A stretch of DNA of 20,434 bases. It comes from Paracoccaceae bacterium. GTDB taxonomy: Bacteria; Pseudomonadota; Alphaproteobacteria; Rhodobacterales; Rhodobacteraceae. A program made the translations under genes and the position numbers. A model generated the notes under the pieces. That model saw nothing but the letters and a program-made list of their open reading frames with translations. It ran no database searches and was not told where the DNA came from. Positions 1 through 6,128 of this stretch are shown here, in pieces. The first letter of the stretch is position 1. Each line of letters starts with the position of its first letter. The stretch covers positions 14,476 through 34,909 of the forward strand of contig DQCI01000230.1 of NCBI GenBank assembly GCA_003545125.1, written 5' to 3'.

Positions 1-34
1 CTGGATGCCCGGAGCCGATCCTGCGCAGACCAGA

Positions 35-1030
35 TCAGACGAAAATGAACTCGTCTGCCGTGAGCAGGCTCGGATCGTCGAACCCGACGAGGGTCACGCT
101 GTCGTCGCCGAACTCGACCAGGGTATCGGCGCCAAGATCGGTGATCGTCATGTCATCGAGGCTGTCGAAGCCATGCGCGCGCCCGTCGATCAGGTCGCCT
201 TCGAGCGGATCGAAGTCGTGGATGAAATCATCGCCCCCGCCCGGGGCAAACACGAAGGTGTCGGCACCACCGACGGCATCATCTTTCATGACCTTGGCAT
301 CGCCGACCATGTGATTGACACCGGTGCCGCTCACCAACCTGTCGTCACCGCCCACGGCGTTGCCGTACATGGCGTAGGCCTCGCCATAGAGGACGTTGTA
401 GCCGCCGTCACCAGCCACGAGCTTGTCATCGCCGCCGACGTTGTCGGCCGACATGTAGTATGCGTCGCCAAACAGCCTGTTGTCACTGTTATCGCCGCCG
501 ACCAGCGTGTCATCGCCGCCTTGCGACGTGTCTGTCGCAATGGTCGGATCCTTGCCGGTGTACATCGAATAGGCGTCACCATAGAGAGCGTAGGTGCTGT
601 CGTCGCCCCCGACCAGCCGGTCACCACCGCCGACGGAGGCGTCCTTCATCGTGGAGGCGTCGCCGATCAACCGGTTGTCGCTGTCATCACCGCCGATCAG
701 CCTGTCGTCGCCGCCTCGCGCATCGTCATTCAGGGTGCTCGCGTCGCCGTACATGTTGTTGGTGCTGCCGTTGTCGCCGGTCAACCTGTCATTGCCGCCA
801 CGGGTGTGGTCGAACATGTAACGCGCGTCGCCGTAGAGGGTGTCGAAACTGTGGTCGCCCGCTTTGAGCACGTCGTTGCCACCACGCGCAGCGTCAAACA
901 TCCGCCAAGCGTCGCCGAACAGCCAGCTGCGTGTATTGTCACCCCCGATCAGTTTGTCATTTCCCCCTTTCGACCGATCGTACATTTCATAGGCATCGCC
1001 AAAAGCACTGCCCCCTTCATCGTCGGGCAA
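35..1030 (-). CDS. RTX-type calcium-binding repeat protein, 5' end disrupted
   Basis: The open frame from a TTG at 1030 encodes 331 residues. Eight repeat units, each beginning G-D/E-A and holding a GG-N/D-D-x-L core, fill residues 11-242 and are usually 28 residues long. A ninth start (GDAKVM) leads into GGADTFVF, an acidic stretch and the C-terminus LTADEFIFV, which looks like the end of type I-secreted RTX proteins. By family the protein should be exported by a type I system and bind calcium; no transporter gene is in the window. The TTG is not a credible natural start: an ATG at 1102 with a good ribosome site (GGAGGTGAGCGTG) lies upstream in the same frame, but a TAG at 1042-1040 separates them. 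The N-terminal part is therefore either lost by mutation or misread. The repeat and C-terminal part are clearly coding. Confidence 0.8.
   Translation of the reverse strand: MPDDEGGSAFGDAYEMYDRSKGGNDKLIGGDNTRSWLFGDAWRMFDAARGGNDVLKAGDHSFDTLYGDARYMFDHTRGGNDRLTGDNGSTNNMYGDASTLNDDARGGDDRLIGGDDSDNRLIGDASTMKDASVGGGDRLVGGDDSTYALYGDAYSMYTGKDPTIATDTSQGGDDTLVGGDNSDNRLFGDAYYMSADNVGGDDKLVAGDGGYNVLYGEAYAMYGNAVGGDDRLVSGTGVNHMVGDAKVMKDDAVGGADTFVFAPGGGDDFIHDFDPLEGDLIDGRAHGFDSLDDMTITDLGADTLVEFGDDSVTLVGFDDPSLLTADEFIFV
305..1000 (-). repeat. Eight tandem ~84-bp coding units (28-residue repeat)
   Basis: Translated unit lengths from the N-terminal side are 28, 28, 28, 28, 28, 37, 28 and 27 residues. The consensus is GDAxxMxDxxxGGxDxLxGGDxSxNxLY. 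The sixth unit carries a nine-residue insertion (around KDPTIATDT). Copies are divergent at the nucleotide level, so this is an old protein repeat and not a recent DNA amplification. Only one GGxDxL motif occurs per 28 residues, unlike the nonapeptide tandems of classical RTX proteins. Confidence 0.8.
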
Positions 1031-1102
1031 GACCAGAATCTATCGCTTGCCGTGTTCTTCTCCAGTGAATATGCCGAATGTATCCCCAAACAGAGTTGCC
1101 AT
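1031..1102 (-). pseudogene. Broken 5' end of the RTX-type gene
   Basis: ATG at 1102 follows GGAGGTGAGCGTG, a strong ribosome binding site, and encodes MATLFGDTFGIFTGEEHGKR followed by TAG (1042-1040). The segment looks like a first divergent repeat unit (LFGDTFGIF). If one A of the AA at 1047-1048 is dropped, the reading becomes HGSDRF, which falls exactly at the GG-N-D-R-L position of the repeat; a second shift before PDDEGGSAF would then be needed to rejoin the downstream frame. This favours paired small indels, real or from sequencing, over a simple nonsense substitution. Confidence 0.55.
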
Positions 1103-1176
1103 CACGCTCACCTCCGTTGTTCTCGTCGCGCGTTACATCCGGCATGTCATTGTCCGATCACCTATCACGCCTTGAC

Positions 1177-1213
1177 GCGGATCATACGGGATCCACCTTT
1201 GACGGTGATCCGC
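1177..1213 (-). promoter_or_regulatory. Possible promoter/operator of the left RTX-type gene
   Basis: On the minus strand a TATGAT (1186-1181) resembles a -10 box and lies about 80 bases upstream of the ATG at 1102. An 8-bp inverted repeat, GCGGATCA (1177-1184) and TGATCCGC (1206-1213), flanks it. No convincing -35 box is visible, so this is a weak call. Confidence 0.25.
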
Positions 1214-1275
1214 AGGTCGGGACAGCTCGGGCCGGTCGAGACGGGTCAGTCCAAGCCGGTACCATCGGCCTCGGG

Positions 1276-1920
1276 TCAGGCGGGCGATCTGTGGGCGATG
1301 TAGGACTTGGTGAAGCCGAACTTGCGTTCGACGATGATCTCGCCGTCCGGAAACATCATTTCGAAGTCCTCGCGCAGAATGACGCGGGTTTCCTCGATCA
1401 TCTCGGCCCAGTCGGGAAATCTGCGGTGCCAGCGGCGCAAGGTGTTCTTGCGCAGCCATTTTGGCCAGAACCACCAGAATGGCATGTGGTTGTGCGCCTC
1501 GATGGGAAACCGGATCGACGGCGTCTGGACCCAGTACCCCTTGCCGAGCCGAGCGTTTTCGCGGGCCATTTCGGCCTGCCGGTTGCCGTCGCCCACGTGT
1601 TCGATCACGCTGTTTGAAAAGGCGATGTCGAATTCCCCATCCTCGAACATGTCGACATCACGCGCGTCGGCTTCGAGCAGGGTCAGGTTGTGATGCGTCG
1701 GCTGCGGATCGGGATCGTTGAACCCCGGCAGGTTGATGATGGTGATGTCGAGACTGTGCGGGCAGTCGAGCCAAAACTCCGGGGTGCCGCCCAAATCGAC
1801 GATCCGCTCCCCGCCCGCGATCCCCATCGTGTCGATGAACATCCGCATCCGTTTCTTGCGCGCGCCCGCGGAGAAGGGCTTTTTCAAGCCCAATAGTATT
1901 CTGGGCACTAAATGTTCCAT
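1276..1920 (-). CDS. Class I SAM-dependent methyltransferase
   Basis: The protein is 214 residues from the ATG at 1920, preceded by GGTTTGGGGATTCGG, a modest ribosome site. Residues 41-50 (VDLGGTPEFW) match motif I of Rossmann-fold methyltransferases, where SAM binds, and residues 102-111 (SNSVIEHVGD) match the region after strand 4 seen in Methyltransf_11-type proteins. A tryptophan- and arginine-rich stretch (WWFWPKWLRKN) near the C-terminus may contact a hydrophobic substrate or membrane; that is inference. The frame is open further upstream to 2013, but that part reads as arginine/proline-rich filler. The substrate cannot be told. The next gene on this strand upstream is a membrane protein about 115 bases away; a shared transcript is possible. 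Confidence 0.8.
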   Translation of the reverse strand: MEHLVPRILLGLKKPFSAGARKKRMRMFIDTMGIAGGERIVDLGGTPEFWLDCPHSLDITIINLPGFNDPDPQPTHHNLTLLEADARDVDMFEDGEFDIAFSNSVIEHVGDGNRQAEMARENARLGKGYWVQTPSIRFPIEAHNHMPFWWFWPKWLRKNTLRRWHRRFPDWAEMIEETRVILREDFEMMFPDGEIIVERKFGFTKSYIAHRSPA

Positions 1921-2035
1921 CCGAATCCCCAAACCAAATTCCCTCGGGGACAAGGTTAGCGGAAGCGACCGCCCGGGAGAAAGCGCCTGCGTCCGGCCGA
2001 GGTATTTCGGCAATAACCCGTCACCCGGGACCCGG

Positions 2036-3673
2036 TCAGGGAGACGCCGGCGCCTTGGCGAAGAGGACGTAGAAATCGTTGCGGCGGACCTCGGTCAACG
2101 CCGTGCCGCTGTCGGTGATCTCGTCGAGGATCAGATTGCGGACCTTGGTCGACAGCGGGCAGAGCGGAACCAGGAGGTAGTCGGCCGCCGCCCAGCCCGG
2201 CAACCCGCCGTAGTACCAGGGCGCGGCGCCGGGGAGTGGCTCGGCGGCACCGTAGAGCCAGAAAGACGACAGGATGTCGGCGGCGAAGAGCGTTTTGGCC
2301 GCCGTCAGGCCCGAGGCCTTGAGGTCGTCCGACAGCGCCTCGAACCAGGAGATGGTGCCGAGCTCGACCTGGCAATCGGGCCAGATCTCGCCGTTGAAGG
2401 TCGCCGCGTGTTTGCGTACCTCGGGGTCGTGGTAGGCGGCGAAGGGTTGTCCGGGAGTATCCAGCGCCACCGTGGCGTTGAGCCGCATCGCCCGGATCCG
2501 GGGCGTCTGGAGGTCGGTGTGAACGCCGGAGCCCGGCAGCAGCGGCACGTAAGTACTCGTGTCGGTGACGAGATGGCGGAAAGGCGAATAGGCGAGGTTG
2601 AGGGCTGAGGGCGCGGAGAAGGCGGCCGCGGCCACGGCAGCGATCAGCAGCGCCTGTCTCGCGTCCCACCCGAGCGCGATGGTGTGCTCGCGGGCGGGGC
2701 GCAGGGTGAACAGCAAGAGGCCCAGAAGCCAGAGCCACTGCGGATCGTTGCGGAAATTCTGGTAGGTGACGTAGAAGAAGCCCGGCACCAGGAGGAGCAG
2801 CACCAACCCCTCGAGCCTGCGCCCGGATTGGCGCAAGAGGACCACGCCGAGGAGCAGGACGATGCTGCCGCCCATGTAACTCGGTGCGCCGACCACGGCC
2901 GCCAGCGGCAGCGAGGGTCGTGGGCGCACCTCGCTGGCCATGACCGTGAACAGATCGCGCAGGTAGGCGAGCCAGTAGAACGGCGTGCCGGCGAGCAAGG
3001 TGACAGCGAGGGCGACCATGAGGCCGGTGGCCGCGGCGACACCGATGGTCCGCCAGGCGCGGCGCCCAATGAGCGCGACCGTGACGGGAAGCACGAATGC
3101 GCCGAAATAGGTGATCTTGATGAGCGCCATGACCGCGAGCGCACCGCCGATGACCAGACCGTCCGCCACCGGGGAGCGGAACTCGTCCTCGCCCGGCAGC
3201 ATGGCGCAGGCGATGGCGACGAAGGCCGCCGCCCAGGCCCAGCGGTTGTAATGCATCGAGATCGAGACCGACCGGTCCGCTTCGCCGTGCACCAGCGCGA
3301 GGATCAGGACCAGCACCAGCGCGCCGAAGAGATAGGCGGTGCCGCCGCGAAACCGGCTCGCCGCCACCCACCAGATCGCCGGCAACGCCAGCCCTGCTGC
3401 CAGCGCCTGGGCGTAGAGGAACGCGTGGCCGATACCGGCCCCGAGCCAGACGAAAAGGGCGATCGGCGCGGCCGCCAATACCCCGATCGGGGACTGAAAA
3501 TCGAGATGCGGCCATTGCCCGCGCGCCTCGCGCAGGACGATCTGCAACAGGTGCAGCGTGTCGCCCTCGTGCTTGCCGATATAGAGCCCGCCCTTGGCAA
3601 GGCCCGCGCCCGCGAGCGCCAGCGCCACGGCAAAAAGAAAGGCACCCAGTAACCCCGAAGAAGGTCGCGTCAT
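2036..3673 (-). CDS. Polytopic membrane protein, GT-C glycosyltransferase-like
   Basis: From ATG 3673 (upstream GCGAGGGCAG) the protein has 545 residues. Some eleven to twelve hydrophobic segments occupy roughly residues 8-370, followed by a soluble C-terminal part of about 170-190 residues, presumably periplasmic. The loop after the first membrane segment holds acidic and aromatic residues (KHEGDTLHLLQ and then HLDFQSPIG). This recalls the first periplasmic loop of GT-C enzymes, which take polyprenyl-linked sugars, but I see no diagnostic motif, so the enzymatic role is inference. The frame remains open to 3826, but the hydrophobic N-terminus favours 3673. It is divergent from the AAA+ ATPase gene, with a 167-base shared upstream region. 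Confidence 0.7.
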   Translation of the reverse strand: MTRPSSGLLGAFLFAVALALAGAGLAKGGLYIGKHEGDTLHLLQIVLREARGQWPHLDFQSPIGVLAAAPIALFVWLGAGIGHAFLYAQALAAGLALPAIWWVAASRFRGGTAYLFGALVLVLILALVHGEADRSVSISMHYNRWAWAAAFVAIACAMLPGEDEFRSPVADGLVIGGALAVMALIKITYFGAFVLPVTVALIGRRAWRTIGVAAATGLMVALAVTLLAGTPFYWLAYLRDLFTVMASEVRPRPSLPLAAVVGAPSYMGGSIVLLLGVVLLRQSGRRLEGLVLLLLVPGFFYVTYQNFRNDPQWLWLLGLLLFTLRPAREHTIALGWDARQALLIAAVAAAAFSAPSALNLAYSPFRHLVTDTSTYVPLLPGSGVHTDLQTPRIRAMRLNATVALDTPGQPFAAYHDPEVRKHAATFNGEIWPDCQVELGTISWFEALSDDLKASGLTAAKTLFAADILSSFWLYGAAEPLPGAAPWYYGGLPGWAAADYLLVPLCPLSTKVRNLILDEITDSGTALTEVRRNDFYVLFAKAPASP

Positions 3674-3766
3674 TCTGCCCTCGCTGTCCTCACGGTCGTT
3701 TTTTCGTCCCATTTGTCCGGCAACATCCACCCTGGACGGATCCGTGATGGTGCTATCCGCCGATTG

Positions 3767-3797
3767 TGTTGCCGGAATGGCAACAGACGGGTAGAAT
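3767..3797 (+). promoter_or_regulatory. Promoter with overlapping dyad, upstream of the AAA+ ATPase
   Basis: TTGCCG (3769-3774) and TAGAAT (3792-3797) are separated by exactly 17 bases, a good sigma-70 arrangement, with the expected transcript start near 3804 and a leader of about 37 bases. A dyad TGTTGCC-ggaat-GGCAACA (3767-3785, 7-bp arms) covers the -35 box and would suit a repressor. A further GGCAACA occurs at 3719-3725. The factor is unknown. Confidence 0.55.
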
Positions 3798-3840
3798 CGC
3801 GGAAAAAGAATACAGGCCGGAAACAAAAAAGAGCAGACCC

Positions 3841-5154
3841 ATGAACATGCAACCCATGTCCAACGTGCAGGCGCCGCCTGCGTGCAAAACCTTGGTCGAC
3901 ACCGGGCTCACGCCGGTGATGATGCGCGACATCCTTTTGAAGACGATGTTCCGGATGAACCTGGAAATGGTCTCCGATCTCGAACGCGTGCTGGCCGTGC
4001 CGAGCCGGGTGGTGCAGGACCTGATCGACGACACCCGCAGCCAGGGCATGGTCGAGGCACTCGGCACGCTGCATGCCGGCGCCGGCAGCGAGGTCGGCTA
4101 CCGGCTGTCCGATACCGGCAAGGCCCGCGCGCTCGATGCGCTCAGCCAGTCGGAGTATTACGGCGCGATGCCGGTGCCAATCGATCGCTACAACGAACAG
4201 ATGAAGCGCCAGTCGATCCGCAATGTCCAGATCACCCGCGCGCAGCTCACCGCCGCGATGGGCCACTTGGTGTTGCCGTCGGAACTGCTCGACCACCTCG
4301 GCCCCGCGGTCGGCTCTGGCCGCTCGATCCTGATGTACGGCCCCCCCGGCAACGGCAAGTCGTCGATCTCCAACGGCATTCGCGACGCGCTGGGCGACAA
4401 GATCTACATCCCCCGCGCGGTGGTCTACAACGGTCAGGTCATCACCGTCTACGATCCGATCGTGCACACGGCGGCCACGGACATGTCGGAGGACCCGAAT
4501 TCGCTGCGGCGCACGGCAAACCGGTTCGACCAGCGCTACGTACTGTGTGACCGACCGACGGTGATCACCGGCGGCGAATTGACGCTCGACATGCTCGACC
4601 TCAAGTACAACGCCGTCGCACGGACCTATTCGGCGCCGCTGCAGTTCAAGTCGACCGGCGGCGTCTTCATCGTCGACGACCTCGGTCGCCAGTCGGAACC
4701 ACCGCAGGCGCTGATCAACCGCTGGATTTTGCCACTCGAGGAATCGAAAGACATCCTCGCCCTGCAATCGGGCGAAAAATTCGAGGTGCCCTTCGACACC
4801 CTGGTGATCTTCTCGACCAACTTCCACCCCAACGAGATCTTCGACAAGGCGGCGCTGCGCCGGATCTTCTTCAAGATCAAGATCGACGGGCCGACCCAGG
4901 AGGATTTCCTGAAAATCTTCTCACTGGTCGCGCGCAAGCGGGGGATGCCGCTCGACGAGGCCTCGCTGATCCACCTGTTGAAGAAGAAATACCCGACGAT
5001 CGACAACATCTACGCCAACTACCAGCCGATCTTCCTGATCGACCAGATGATCTCCGTCTGTGATTTCGAGGGCATCCCCTACCAGATGACCCCGGAGCTG
5101 ATCGACCGGGCCTGGGCGAACATGTTCGTGCGCGAGGAGAAGATCGTGCATTGA
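3841..5154 (+). CDS. AAA+ family ATPase
   Basis: The protein has 437 residues from ATG 3841. The Walker A motif GPPGNGKS is at residues 167-174, Walker B FIVDD ends at residues 279-280, a sensor-1 asparagine sits in FSTN (residue 327), and LRR (339-341) is a candidate arginine finger. The N-terminal ~150 residues are helical and include a winged-helix-like patch (YRLSDTGKARAL). The C-terminal lid region reaches residue 437. It therefore probably hydrolyses ATP to remodel a partner, but the partner is not shown by the sequence and its neighbours give no clue. The frame is open back to 3766, but that would start upstream of the likely transcript start. Ends TGA, with hairpins downstream. Confidence 0.85.
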   Translation: MNMQPMSNVQAPPACKTLVDTGLTPVMMRDILLKTMFRMNLEMVSDLERVLAVPSRVVQDLIDDTRSQGMVEALGTLHAGAGSEVGYRLSDTGKARALDALSQSEYYGAMPVPIDRYNEQMKRQSIRNVQITRAQLTAAMGHLVLPSELLDHLGPAVGSGRSILMYGPPGNGKSSISNGIRDALGDKIYIPRAVVYNGQVITVYDPIVHTAATDMSEDPNSLRRTANRFDQRYVLCDRPTVITGGELTLDMLDLKYNAVARTYSAPLQFKSTGGVFIVDDLGRQSEPPQALINRWILPLEESKDILALQSGEKFEVPFDTLVIFSTNFHPNEIFDKAALRRIFFKIKIDGPTQEDFLKIFSLVARKRGMPLDEASLIHLLKKKYPTIDNIYANYQPIFLIDQMISVCDFEGIPYQMTPELIDRAWANMFVREEKIVH

Positions 5155-5229
5155 CGCGCGACGCCCGGGCGGATGATGCGACCGGGCGGTCGGCGGATGC
5201 TGCTGCCATCGGGCATTGCGACCAAGAGA

Positions 5230-5324
5230 ACGGGGCGGGGTGTTGCTGCCCCGTGCTGTTTGCTTGGCGCCCAAAGCTTCGGAGAGCTTGAGACCTTTGC
5301 GGTGTTTCCCGTCCGGGGAAACGC
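5230..5324. terminator. Two hairpins between convergent genes
   Basis: The spacer 5155-5373 separates the AAA+ ATPase and the DUF4405-type gene. It holds ACGGGGC/GCCCCGT (5230-5236 with 5248-5254), followed by GCTGTTTGCTT, and GTTTCCC/GGGAAAC (5304-5310 with 5316-5322), extendable by a G-T and a G-C pair to 5302-5324. Either could end transcription from its side; neither has a strong T tract. Confidence 0.45.
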
Positions 5325-5373
5325 TTGCCGGGTGGAGAATTGCGCGCCGCACGATCCTCCGGACAGCCACCCC

Positions 5374-6048
5374 TCAGACAATCCTGCGCGCCCAAGGCGC
5401 GCCGTCGCGGTTCCGGGTCACCGCCTCCACCCCCTGCGGCGCGCTCATCGGGCGTGGCTTCGCCGGTGGGGTCGCCAGGTCGGCGGACGACCAGGACGGG
5501 TCGCGTCCTTGTCGCGGCCGCGGGATCGGGGGTTGGCGGGTGAAGATCGTGGTGATGATCACCACCTGCGCCATGCGATCACCGCCCGAACGGCGCGCCG
5601 GCGTATCATCCGAATGCACCTCAAATCCGGCCGCACCAAGCTCGGCAAGTGCGGTTTCGGTGTCGGACCCGGCAAACTCCGCGAGGGTCCCGATCTGGCC
5701 GCCCGACAGCGCGGCAATGGCGGTGCGGGTGATATCGCCGGTGCTTTGCGCCGGCCCACCCGGCAGGAAGCTGAGCGCGAGCAGTACCGCGCTCGCCGCC
5801 ATGATCCCGGTCGCGAGCGGGCGTTTGAAATAGCTGGTGAAGGCGCGCCAGTTGAGGACGAGATGGGCGACGGCACCGGCAACCATGACCCAGCCGGCCC
5901 ATTCGTGGATCACCTTCGCCATAGTGGTTTCGACATGGACGAACATCACGATCCCACTGACACCCATGATCAGGAAGCTGCCGATGATCAGCGGCGTTGC
6001 CCGGCCGCGCAGGCTCTTCTTTGTCTCGCGCCTTGTGTGCGTCCGCAA
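5374..6048 (-). CDS. DUF4405-type (cytochrome b-like) membrane protein
   Basis: The frame encodes 224 residues. Three membrane segments lie at about residues 18-38, 45-66 and 78-97, with histidines in MFVH, IHEW and HLVLNW, a pattern of DUF4405 proteins proposed to bind haem b in the inner membrane. A soluble region follows with repeated acidic/alanine-rich segments (GTLAEFAGSDTETALAELGAAG) and GGDRMAQVVIITTIF, which resembles the usual end of such proteins. Another ~55 residues rich in Pro and Arg then run to the stop at 5374, reading like translated spacer. The only in-frame upstream start is a TTG at 6048, with a TAG two codons before it and no clear ribosome site, so the true N-terminus is uncertain. 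It is divergent from the helicase gene. Redox partner unknown. Confidence 0.65.
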   Translation of the reverse strand: MRTHTRRETKKSLRGRATPLIIGSFLIMGVSGIVMFVHVETTMAKVIHEWAGWVMVAGAVAHLVLNWRAFTSYFKRPLATGIMAASAVLLALSFLPGGPAQSTGDITRTAIAALSGGQIGTLAEFAGSDTETALAELGAAGFEVHSDDTPARRSGGDRMAQVVIITTIFTRQPPIPRPRQGRDPSWSSADLATPPAKPRPMSAPQGVEAVTRNRDGAPWARRIV

Positions 6049-6128
6049 TGGCTAGGAAACGCGGGCACCGCGCGGTTCCGTCGCGATCTTGGCTTTTGTT
6101 TTCCCCGGCCGCTCCCTACCCTCGGCCC

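Noticed and set aside
305..1000. CRISPR array or DNA satellite in the left repeat region
   Set aside because: The ~84-bp periodicity comes from a protein repeat in an open frame; units are diverged and there is no identical repeat with unique spacers.
1956..3515. Long arginine-rich frame in another register of the membrane protein gene
   Set aside because: It lacks hydrophobic segments and reads like frame shadow; the 2036-3673 frame gives well-formed membrane helices.
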